Source: Marinimicrobium sp050113635 (lineage in GTDB: Bacteria > Pseudomonadota > Gammaproteobacteria > Pseudomonadales > Cellvibrionaceae). From it: DNA of 64,000 bases. The stretch spans positions 62,001 through 126,000 of the forward strand of contig NZ_JBNJLT010000004.1 of NCBI RefSeq assembly GCF_050113635.1, in the 5' to 3' direction. The notes below the pieces were generated by a model that ran no database searches, was not told the DNA's origin, and was given only the letters and a program-made list of their open reading frames with translations. The translations under genes were made by a program, and so were the position numbers. This document shows, in pieces, positions 1 through 7,711 of the stretch (position 1 is the stretch's first letter; every line of letters begins with the position of its first letter).

Positions 1-78
1 CCTGCGTTTACCTACCTGCCACGATTCGCTATGATGAATCGTCTACCACGAACCGTAAGCCAACGACAACATCACAAT

Positions 79-84
79 AAGGAG
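79..84 (+). promoter_or_regulatory. Ribosome binding site fixing a GTG start
   Basis: An AAGGAG-type Shine-Dalgarno lies 7 nt before the GTG at 92. No ATG close by is in frame with the helix-turn-helix, so this site decides the start of the LacI-family gene. Confidence 0.7.
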
Positions 85-91
85 TCAGGCT

Positions 92-1096
92 GTGACGTGC
101 ATCCGGGAAATTGCGCTTGAAGCCAATGTCTCACCCGCCACCGTATCCCGGGTACTCCGCAATCCAGAACGGGTTTCCGAGGCCAAGCGGGAGAAGGTGC
201 TGGCAGTCATTGCCCGTACCGGCTATACCCCGAACAGCCTGGGCGTCAGCTTGCGCACAGCCAAAACCAACCGGTTGGTGGCGATTATCCCCGATGCAAT
301 CAGCGCGTTTAACTACCCGGTGATTCGCGCCATGGAAAGCATCGCGCTGGAGCATGGATATTCCCTCTTGCTGGGGGATACCCAGGAGATGGAAAGTCGC
401 GAGCGATCCTTTGCGGCGATGGCGCGTTCAAGGCAAGCTGACGGTATCTTATTGTTTTGTCCGCGACTGCCGTTTGACGTAGACCCCTCAACCCCTTTAT
501 CCGAGCAACTGCCACCGATGGTTAATGCCTGCGAGCTGGTTCCCATCAACGGATTGGCCCAGGTGGATATCGACAATGCGGCAGCGGCCGAGGAAGGCGT
601 GGCGTACTTGATATCTCTCGGGCACCGACGCATTGGCGCGATCATTGGTAACCGAAGCTCTCCCAGTACCCAGGGGCGGCTGGAAGGTTATCGGCGTGCG
701 TTGGAAAAGGCGGGTTTGTCCTACGATGAGGCTCTAGTGGAAAGCGGTGATTACGGGCTCGCCAAAGCGGAACAGGCGACTTTGAAATTGGCGACAATGA
801 AACAGCGTCCCACAGCGGTTTTCGCGTTCAGCGACGAGATGGCGATGGGTTGTTTGGCGGGTCTTTTTAAACTGGGCATGAGCGTTCCCGGTGATATGTC
901 GGTCATGGGGTTCGATAATATTTCGTACGCCAACTATTGCTGTCCGCCCCTGACGACCGTTGCTCAGCCCATGGCTGAAATCGGTCGTGCCTGTATGGAG
1001 TTACTACTGCCCCAGCTTAATGGCGAACCGATGCCGTCGGTCAAGCGAGTGCTTGAGCACAGACTGATTGTGCGGGAAAGCACCGGACCGATTTAG
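92..1096 (+). CDS. LacI-family transcriptional regulator
   Basis: A 334-residue DNA-binding regulator of normal LacI/GalR length. Residues about 3-25 form the family helix-turn-helix (IREIALEANVSPATVSRVL), followed by the hinge region with GYTPN. From about residue 60 the protein has the periplasmic-binding-protein-like effector domain, including the typical VMGFDNISYANYCCPPLTTV stretch. Start is GTG with a good ribosome binding site. The next gene in the same direction is a secreted glucanase, and two LacI-operator-like palindromes lie between them. A role as the local sugar-responsive repressor of that gene is inferred from position. The effector sugar cannot be read from sequence. Confidence 0.93.
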   Translation: MTCIREIALEANVSPATVSRVLRNPERVSEAKREKVLAVIARTGYTPNSLGVSLRTAKTNRLVAIIPDAISAFNYPVIRAMESIALEHGYSLLLGDTQEMESRERSFAAMARSRQADGILLFCPRLPFDVDPSTPLSEQLPPMVNACELVPINGLAQVDIDNAAAAEEGVAYLISLGHRRIGAIIGNRSSPSTQGRLEGYRRALEKAGLSYDEALVESGDYGLAKAEQATLKLATMKQRPTAVFAFSDEMAMGCLAGLFKLGMSVPGDMSVMGFDNISYANYCCPPLTTVAQPMAEIGRACMELLLPQLNGEPMPSVKRVLEHRLIVRESTGPI

Positions 1097-1206
1097 ATAC
1101 CGCCTTGCCCACGTCAAGCGGCTGTCACGACCCCGCCTTTTTAGACGTCCTCTATTAATGGTTCTTTGGACCATTGTTATCGACACCAAACATTTTGGCT
1201 GGAATC

Positions 1207-1239
1207 TGATAACGATTTCATGGCCTGAGAACGATTTCA
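1207..1239. promoter_or_regulatory. Tandem LacI-type operator-like palindromes
   Basis: Two 14-mers, TGATAACGATTTCA at 1207-1220 and TGAGAACGATTTCA at 1226-1239, differ at one base and start 19 bp apart. Each is an imperfect palindrome around a central CG, the shape of LacI/GalR-family operators. A weaker relative (TGTTATCGACACCA) lies at 1175-1188. They sit between the LacI-family gene and the glucanase gene. Binding by the adjacent regulator is inference. Confidence 0.55.
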
Positions 1240-1392
1240 GGCGTCCAATCCCACTGAGCGTCATAGACGTGCTCGCTCACCTGTACTAGTTTTCCCAGCA
1301 TCGGAAAAAAGGACAAGGATAATAAACCTTCACCGATGCTTCCGGCACACAGCCAGCACTCGCCTCACAACGATAAAACGAGGTTGAATATT

Positions 1393-4377
1393 ATGAAAAA
1401 CCTTTCTACTCAGCGGCTGACATCGTTAAGCAAAGTCGCTTTAATCGGTGGTATTCTGGCAACGACCGCGTTGGCGTGGTCACCGGCCTATGGCCAGCAA
1501 AATCTCGCCGAGGGAAAAAGTATCACGGCCAGTAGCGCCGTGAGCGGCTTTGCAGCTCACCTGGCCAACGATGGCGATCAGAGCAGTTACTGGGAGAGCC
1601 AGAACAGCGCTTTCCCGCAATCGCTCACTTTGGACCTCGGCTCGGTAGCCAGTGTCGAGGCATTGTCCCTGGCACTGCCCAGTGGCTGGGAAAGCCGTAC
1701 CCAAACTTTTTCGATTCAAAGCAGCATCGACGGCAGTGACTATGCGCCACTGATGAGCAGCACTGGTTATGTATTCGAGCCGTCGTCTTCGAATATCGTC
1801 ACCATTGATGTGCCCGATACCGATGCGCGCTTTGTTCGCCTGGTTTTTAGCGCTAATACCACCTGGCCGGCGGCGCAGGTATCGGAACTGGAAGTGCTGG
1901 GTGAAGCGGGAAGTTCCCCTAATCCAAACCCCAACCCCCCGGCGGGTGACAACGTGGCCGAAGGTCAACCGGTCACGGCCTCCAGCAGCCAGGGGTTCCA
2001 CACGCAGGAAAATGCAGTGGATGGTGACCGCACCACATATTGGGAAAGCACGGGGACGTTACCGCAGCATTTGACTGTGGATCTCGGAGCAGATTACCTG
2101 GTGGACCAAGTGACGCTGATGCTGCCGGATGATCCTGCCTGGCAAACCCGCACGCAAACCGTTGCCGTGCTCGGCAGTGAGGACGGCAGTCAGTTCAGTA
2201 CCCTGGCCAACGCTACTGAACTGACTTTCGATCCCGCCACAGGCAACTTTGCCACGGTGGGCGTTACGGAAACGGCGGCCCGGTATATACGCATTGAAGT
2301 ATCGTCCAACAGTGGCTGGAGCGCTGCGCAAATTGCCGAGTTGCACATCAGTGGGGCTATTGATCCGGTGCCACCGGCAACACCGGATAATCTCCGTGTG
2401 ACCGGTGAATCGGATACGACGATTTATCTTGCCTGGGATGCAGTGGCGCACGCCGATGGCTATGAATTGCTGCGCGATGGCAACGTGGTGGCGGATGTGA
2501 CAGCCACCAGTTATCAGGATAGCGAGCTGGCACCGGAAACCAGTTATGGTTACCGCGTGCGTGCCTACAACGAGTTTGGGACCTCTTCCAACAGCGGTGC
2601 CATTTTTGCCACGACGCTGGAAGAAGGCGGCGGCGATCCCGGTGGCCATCCAGAGCCCAATGATGAGCATGGCGCGAACATGCCCTACGATCGCTACGAT
2701 ACTCAGGACGCCGATTATGGCGGTGGTGCGGTGCTGCGTTCGGCTCCAGATTTCGATCAGTCGCTGACTGCCTCGGAAGCCTCTGGACAGGCGTATGTCG
2801 CTCTGCCTGCAAACGGCGCTTATGCAGAATGGACCATTCGCAGTGATCAGGGGGGTGCGGGCGTCACCATGCGCTTTACCATGCCCGATGCCTCCGACGG
2901 CATGGGTCTGAGCGGTTCGCTGGATGTGTTTGTCAACGGCACCAAAGCACAGACCGTTCCGCTGACGTCTTACTACAACTACCAGTACTTTACCCCTGGT
3001 GGTGGTCATCCATCGGACACGCCCGCCGGAGGCGATCCGCTCTTCCGCTTTGATGAAGTTCACTGGACACTGGCCTCTCCACTGCAACCGGGCGATGTGA
3101 TCCGAATTGAAAAAACCAACGGAGATAGTCTTGAATACGGCGTGGACTTCCTTGAGATTGAAACCGTGCCCGTCGCCATTGGTCGACCAGCCAACTCAGT
3201 ATCCGTCACTGACTTCGGAGCGGTTGCCGACGATGGCCAGGACGATCTGACCGCGTTCAACCAGGCAGTCGATGCAGCGGTGGCCAACGGCCAGAGCCTT
3301 TACATTCCGCCGGGCACCTTCCATCTGGACAATATGTGGGTGATCGGTGAGGTGGGCGATGAAATCAATGATATCACCATCATGGGCGCCGGCATCTGGC
3401 ATACCAATATCCAGTTCACCAATCCAAACGCGGCCTCGGGTGGAATCTCTTTCCGTGTTGTGGGGCAACTGGATTTCAGTCATGTGTATATGAACTCGAT
3501 GTTACGGTCCCGCTATAACCAGAATGCGATCTACAAGGCGTTCATGGACAACTTCGGTGTGAACTCCCGCGTGCACAATGTATGGGTTGAGCATTTTGAA
3601 TGTGGCTTTTGGGTGGGGGATTACGCGCATACCCCGGCGATTATCGCGGACAATCTGTTGATTGAGCACAGCCGGGTGCGCAATAACCTGGCGGATGGTA
3701 TTAACTTTGCGCAAGGTACCAGCAATTCCACGGTGCGCAACAGCAGCATTCGCAACAATGGTGATGATGGCCTGGCGGTTTGGACCGGCAACGTCAATGG
3801 TGCCCCGGAGGGTGTCAACAACACCTTTACCCACAACACTATTGAATTCAACTGGCGCGCCGCCGGCATTGCTTTCTTTGGAGGCAGTGGACACCAGGCC
3901 ACTTACAATCTGATCGTGGATGGCGTGGGCAGTTCAGGGTTCCGCATGAACACAGTCTTTCCCGGCTATCACTTCCAGAACAATACCGGTATTGAGTTTT
4001 CCGACAGCACGATCATTCGCAGCGGAACCAGTCTGGATACCTGGGGTGGTGAACGCGGTGCGATTGATCTGGAAGCCTCCACTGACCCGATCCGCAATGT
4101 CACGATTTCGAATATCGACATCTATGACACTCAGCGCAGTGCCGTTCAAATGGGCTACAACGGTGGATTTCAAAATGTCGTGTTCAACGACATTGTGATT
4201 GACGGGACGGGATTGGACGGCGTGACTACCTCGCGTTTTTCCGGACCACACCCCGGGGCAGCCATTTATACCTATACCAACAATGGGTCCGCTATATTCA
4301 ATAATCTAGTAACGGACAATATTGCTCATCCGGACACGAATTTTGTGCAACCGGGATTCAATCTGACCATTCAATAA
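1393..4377 (+). CDS. Secreted multidomain GH87-type alpha-1,3-glucanase
   Basis: About 994 residues, exported by a signal peptide (cleavage likely after AYG, residue 34). Order: two F5/8 type C (discoidin) domains, about 36-170 and 180-318, separated by an NPNPNPP linker; a fibronectin type III domain, about 325-410; a CBM35-like beta-sandwich, about 430-595; then a right-handed beta-helix from about 600 to the end. The helix opens with SVTDFGAVADDGQDD, typical of pectate-lyase-fold hydrolases. Motifs LADGINF and NNGDDGLAVW place Asp768, Asp791 and Asp792 with the 23/24-residue spacing reported for the catalytic Asp triad of GH87 alpha-1,3-glucanases. Start chosen at ATG 1393 (GAGG upstream), not the in-frame ATG at 1336, because only the former begins a signal peptide. 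Substrate (alpha-1,3-glucan or mycodextran) is inferred from family. Confidence 0.8.
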   Translation: MKNLSTQRLTSLSKVALIGGILATTALAWSPAYGQQNLAEGKSITASSAVSGFAAHLANDGDQSSYWESQNSAFPQSLTLDLGSVASVEALSLALPSGWESRTQTFSIQSSIDGSDYAPLMSSTGYVFEPSSSNIVTIDVPDTDARFVRLVFSANTTWPAAQVSELEVLGEAGSSPNPNPNPPAGDNVAEGQPVTASSSQGFHTQENAVDGDRTTYWESTGTLPQHLTVDLGADYLVDQVTLMLPDDPAWQTRTQTVAVLGSEDGSQFSTLANATELTFDPATGNFATVGVTETAARYIRIEVSSNSGWSAAQIAELHISGAIDPVPPATPDNLRVTGESDTTIYLAWDAVAHADGYELLRDGNVVADVTATSYQDSELAPETSYGYRVRAYNEFGTSSNSGAIFATTLEEGGGDPGGHPEPNDEHGANMPYDRYDTQDADYGGGAVLRSAPDFDQSLTASEASGQAYVALPANGAYAEWTIRSDQGGAGVTMRFTMPDASDGMGLSGSLDVFVNGTKAQTVPLTSYYNYQYFTPGGGHPSDTPAGGDPLFRFDEVHWTLASPLQPGDVIRIEKTNGDSLEYGVDFLEIETVPVAIGRPANSVSVTDFGAVADDGQDDLTAFNQAVDAAVANGQSLYIPPGTFHLDNMWVIGEVGDEINDITIMGAGIWHTNIQFTNPNAASGGISFRVVGQLDFSHVYMNSMLRSRYNQNAIYKAFMDNFGVNSRVHNVWVEHFECGFWVGDYAHTPAIIADNLLIEHSRVRNNLADGINFAQGTSNSTVRNSSIRNNGDDGLAVWTGNVNGAPEGVNNTFTHNTIEFNWRAAGIAFFGGSGHQATYNLIVDGVGSSGFRMNTVFPGYHFQNNTGIEFSDSTIIRSGTSLDTWGGERGAIDLEASTDPIRNVTISNIDIYDTQRSAVQMGYNGGFQNVVFNDIVIDGTGLDGVTTSRFSGPHPGAAIYTYTNNGSAIFNNLVTDNIAHPDTNFVQPGFNLTIQ

Positions 4378-4383
4378 AATAGA

Positions 4384-4417
4384 AGATCACAGTCGCTCAG
4401 TGAAGTGGCTGTGATCT
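4384..4417. terminator. Bidirectional terminator hairpin
   Basis: A perfect 9-bp inverted repeat (AGATCACAG at 4384-4392, CTGTGATCT at 4409-4417) with a 16-nt loop lies between the convergent ends of the glucanase gene and the response regulator gene. The T-tracts are short, so efficiency is uncertain. Confidence 0.55.
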
Positions 4418-4419
4418 AT

Positions 4420-5112
4420 CTACTGTGAATCAATCGCAAACGAGTAGCCTTTGTTACGAAGGGTATGGACGGGAAGGTTCACGCCGGCTTCTTTTTTGGT
4501 CTTGCTTCGCAAGCGGCTTAAAATGCTGTCCAGCCGCCGGGTGTCATCCAGTCGGCCGGGAGGCAGGCATTCGCACAGCGTATCGCGGGTAACGGGGTCA
4601 CCACGTTTCTCCAACAGCTTTTTCAATAGCAGGGATTCGGTAACGGTCAGCGACACGCGTTCCGTGTTGGGGCAAATTAATTCCAGAGATTGTTCATCCA
4701 CTTTCCAGGAGAGCGCGGTAGCGCTTGCGGTGGGTTCTTGCAGACGCAAGCTCAAGTGGTCAATGGTAACCTTGAGTTCTGTCAAATTGATGGGTTTGAC
4801 CAGGTAAGCGTCCGCCCCGGCACTGATGCCTTGTATGCGATCCTCCACCTGACCGCGTGCGGTCACCATGATAATGCCCATTTTCAGGCCGTAGAGTTCG
4901 CGTAGCATTCGGGCGGCGGTCAGACCATCGCCATCCGCCAGCGTTAAATCCAGCAGCAGGATGTTCCAGTACCCATTGGCCAATGCCTCGTGCATTTGCT
5001 CAATACCGTCAGCGCTAGCTACCGTATAATGGCAAAAAGTCAGGTAGTCGACGATCTCAATGCGTAAATCGGGGTTATCTTCCACAACAAGAATTCGTGG
5101 TATAGCTGTCAT
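4420..5112 (-). CDS. OmpR/PhoB-family response regulator
   Basis: A 230-residue two-domain regulator. The receiver has the acidic pair E11-D12, phosphoacceptor D55 (LLLDLT), the conserved TA motif and the Lys of LVKP. The C-terminal winged helix (about 140-228) ends with the TLRNKGYSF hairpin of Trans_reg_C domains. It is divergent from, and slightly overlaps, the histidine kinase gene on the other strand, so the two very probably form a pair. A weak AAGG lies about 10 nt upstream of the ATG. The regulon is unknown, although three 10-bp repeats beyond the kinase gene could be a target. Confidence 0.92.
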   Translation of the reverse strand: MTAIPRILVVEDNPDLRIEIVDYLTFCHYTVASADGIEQMHEALANGYWNILLLDLTLADGDGLTAARMLRELYGLKMGIIMVTARGQVEDRIQGISAGADAYLVKPINLTELKVTIDHLSLRLQEPTASATALSWKVDEQSLELICPNTERVSLTVTESLLLKKLLEKRGDPVTRDTLCECLPPGRLDDTRRLDSILSRLRSKTKKEAGVNLPVHTLRNKGYSFAIDSQ

Positions 5113-7033
5113 GCGGGAAAGCCTTGATGTTCGCTGGGTACTGTTTCGAGTACTCTTTTTGGTGCCGCTTTCCTGCGCTGGTGCTCAGGCAATGTTACCG
5201 CCTCCACCACTTGGTGAAGACATTGCCAGTCTTGATTTGCGTCCGTTTACAGAATATTGGGTGGAGGATCCTGCCAATAAGGGCGTAAGTCTAGAGGAGT
5301 TACGCGCTCTAGACCAGTCCTCGGGGGGTATTTTTTCCGCATCCCCGGGGGAAGACTTTTCCTTCGGTTATACCGGCCAGACCTACTGGTTCCGTTGGCA
5401 GCTGCCAGTGGCCCCGTCCGGAGAGGCGGAGTGGTGGCTTCAGATTGCCCCAACGTTTCTGGATCACGCCGACCTATATGTTCCCTCAGAGCGGGGTCAG
5501 TATCGGCAGGTGCGGCTTGGTGACCATGTTGCTCTGGCTGAGCGTCCCGTGCGCTCGCGTCATTTTTTGGTGCCCCTGGAGCTGACCCGCGAAAATGCCG
5601 GGGTTTACTATCTTAGAGTACAAAGCACCAGCACGATCACGCTGGGACTGACCCTGTGGCAACCGGAACGCTACATCAACGCTTTAGCGGTGGAAAATTC
5701 GCTCTATGGATTATTGTTCGGTCTGATCCTGGCGGCCGTGGTGATCAGTTTGATCAGTGGCTTCTGGATTCGAAAGCCTTTTTATTTTGTCATGGCGTCT
5801 TTTCTGGTCTTCAACGGCCTGATGCATCTGACACTCAACGGCTACGACCAGATTTTGTTTAACCTGGGAGGTGACTGGCCGGATCGACTGATGGGCGTCA
5901 GCGTTAATGCCGCCGGAGCGCTTGGCGTGGCATTGTGTATGGTTTATTTGAACCCTTCAGACCTTTTCCCACGGTTATCCCGCTATATGTGGGGTGTAGC
6001 CGTTCTGAGTGGTCTGGGGGCTCTCGTCAGCTTGCTGGGCTCGCCCAGCCCGAGGGCGACCGCCGTCGGCGGAGTGATTCTGATGCTATCCATTTCGGCA
6101 TTGATCATCGTCATGTTGCGGCGACGTTTTGTGCCCTCATTACTCATGTTTATTCTGTTTGTGCCCGGGGTTTTGGCGTTGTTGAGTCAGCTGGCCCGAA
6201 ATTTCTCACTCTTGCCGCTGAACTTCTGGACCACGCACATCTGGTCGATGTTAACGATTCTTCAAGTGCCTTATATTGCCGTGGTGGTCATGCTGCACGT
6301 GCGCGTTCAGGAACGTGAATTCCTCAGCGCACAGCAAAAGGCTCGTTTGCACCGCGATCTCTTTAGCATGGTGGCACACGAGTTACGGACACCCCTGGCG
6401 GTGGTCGGGTCGGCCGTGGCTAATATCGAACTACAGACGCGCGAGGCTCAACCGGAGTTGGCCCCCCGTTTTCAACGGGCAAACCTTGGCCTCGCCAGGC
6501 TGAATTCATTGATTGACAATGCCCTCGCTGAAGATCGGCTTCTGGGTGAATCCATGCAATTGCAGTGTGCCGCATTGACACTGGCTCAACTGGTAGAGCG
6601 GGTTTGTGAGCTGAGGCCGGTTGAGCCTCCCCATGAGCGGGTGCTCGTCATTCAAGATGGCGATACGCCGCTCTTTATCGATGCCCACTGGCTGGGTCTG
6701 GCGATTCTTAACCTTGTGGATAACGCTATCAAATATTCTCCAGAGGGGGGCGCTATTCGCATACACACCAGTCGCCAGGAACCGTTTGCTACGGTCGAAG
6801 TGGTAGATCACGGGATCGGTATTCCCGCGGAAGCGGTGGATAAAATATTTGAGAAGTTCTTTCGGGCGGACAATGCACAAAATATGCGGGGCAGCAGCGG
6901 CCTGGGCCTCGGGCTGTTTCTGGTGCATACGGTGGTGACCCTGCATGGGGGTACTCTGGCTTACCGCGCGAATCCTGCCGGTGGATCAATCTTTACTCTG
7001 TCCCTTCCTTTATATTCCGCTGCGTCAATCTAA
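5111..7033 (+). CDS. 7TMR-DISM sensor histidine kinase
   Basis: About 640 residues. An export signal (to about residue 27) leads into a periplasmic 7TMR-DISMED2-like beta-sandwich (about 45-185). A block of seven hydrophobic segments (about 195-395) follows, then a cytoplasmic HisKA domain with the H-box SMVAHELRTPLA (His423) and an HATPase_c domain (NLVDNAIKYSPEGG, DHGIGIP, GLGLGLF). It phosphorylates a partner regulator in response to an external ligand, often a carbohydrate in this family. The ATG at 5111 overlaps the start codon of the divergent response regulator. An in-frame start at 5060 would add 17 residues and spoil the signal peptide. Confidence 0.9.
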   Translation: MRESLDVRWVLFRVLFLVPLSCAGAQAMLPPPPLGEDIASLDLRPFTEYWVEDPANKGVSLEELRALDQSSGGIFSASPGEDFSFGYTGQTYWFRWQLPVAPSGEAEWWLQIAPTFLDHADLYVPSERGQYRQVRLGDHVALAERPVRSRHFLVPLELTRENAGVYYLRVQSTSTITLGLTLWQPERYINALAVENSLYGLLFGLILAAVVISLISGFWIRKPFYFVMASFLVFNGLMHLTLNGYDQILFNLGGDWPDRLMGVSVNAAGALGVALCMVYLNPSDLFPRLSRYMWGVAVLSGLGALVSLLGSPSPRATAVGGVILMLSISALIIVMLRRRFVPSLLMFILFVPGVLALLSQLARNFSLLPLNFWTTHIWSMLTILQVPYIAVVVMLHVRVQEREFLSAQQKARLHRDLFSMVAHELRTPLAVVGSAVANIELQTREAQPELAPRFQRANLGLARLNSLIDNALAEDRLLGESMQLQCAALTLAQLVERVCELRPVEPPHERVLVIQDGDTPLFIDAHWLGLAILNLVDNAIKYSPEGGAIRIHTSRQEPFATVEVVDHGIGIPAEAVDKIFEKFFRADNAQNMRGSSGLGLGLFLVHTVVTLHGGTLAYRANPAGGSIFTLSLPLYSAASI

Positions 7034-7060
7034 CCCTCTCTGGGGTGCTCTGCAAGAAAA

Positions 7061-7085
7061 CGCAACAATTCGCAACAAAACGCAA
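7061..7085. promoter_or_regulatory. Three phased 10-bp direct repeats, probable response-regulator site
   Basis: CGCAACAATT, CGCAACAAAA and CGCAA follow one another at exact 10-bp spacing (starts 7061, 7071, 7081). Helically phased direct repeats of this kind are typical binding sites for OmpR/PhoB-family regulators, and such a regulator is encoded next door. A TATACT-like -10 element lies about 15 bp downstream. That the local regulator binds here is inference. Confidence 0.4.
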
Positions 7086-7207
7086 TGGTGCCTCTATTTA
7101 TACTGGCGCCAAATACTGTTTTTATACCAAGTGAGCTAGAGCGTCCTCTAAAGCGTTGTCTACTGCTCTACTTACAGTGTCTGAATAATCTGAGTCTGGT
7201 ATCAATC

Positions 7208-7651
7208 ATGAGTTCCCATTTTATTTATAAAACTTTTAAAAATTCTGTTGCGCTCACCCGTCGGCCACTCGCGGTCCGCTCAGGACTGATCGCCGTCGCC
7301 TTCATAGGTGGGTTTGCACTGTCGCCATCGGGCGTGGCGTCGGATGAGGAGTGGACAAAAGAAACGTTCACTATGGTGGGTGTAAAAAACTACTTCTGGG
7401 AAATCTGTCGGGAGTTTACCGCTGGAGATGTCGTTTCCTACCGATCCAATTCGGCGTATCCGATTGATTTCAATATCCATTATCACCCCGGAAAAGAAAC
7501 GAAGTTCAAGCTGAAAAAAGAAGGCGTTTCAGAGGTATCCGGCTCCTTTACCCCGGCTGACAACCAGCATTATTGCTTCACTTGGACAAGCACTGAAGAG
7601 CGTGGCGAAAACTGGTTGATTACTCTGGAGTATCAGGCCGTTTCCAATTAG
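7208..7651 (+). CDS. Small exported protein, GOLD-like beta-sandwich
   Basis: A 147-residue protein starting at ATG 7208. The reading frame is open further upstream, but that part is not signal-like. The N-terminus has Lys/Arg residues followed by a hydrophobic stretch (SGLIAVAFIGGFALS) ending near GVASDE, so it is probably exported. The mature part has alternating hydrophobic strands with the pattern VDF-like core (IDFNIHYH), then a Y-x-F-x-W-x-S segment near the end. This recalls the GOLD/emp24 fold, but I am not certain. Two Cys residues (CREF and YCFTW) may form a disulfide. It stands alone after the sensor kinase and behind the 10-bp repeats, so it may be a target of that two-component system. 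Confidence 0.6.
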   Translation: MSSHFIYKTFKNSVALTRRPLAVRSGLIAVAFIGGFALSPSGVASDEEWTKETFTMVGVKNYFWEICREFTAGDVVSYRSNSAYPIDFNIHYHPGKETKFKLKKEGVSEVSGSFTPADNQHYCFTWTSTEERGENWLITLEYQAVSN

Positions 7652-7711
7652 CCGATACACCTTGATATCACGCTTACGGTCACAGATTGACTTTATTGGG
7701 AGTTAACGATC

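Noticed and set aside
1336..1392. Upstream in-frame start of the GH87-type gene
   Set aside because: It would put 19 polar residues before the signal peptide; the ribosome binding site favours 1393.
7085..7207. Extended N-terminus of the small exported protein
   Set aside because: The extra 41 residues are not signal-like and begin within the repeat/promoter region; ATG 7208 gives a proper export signal.
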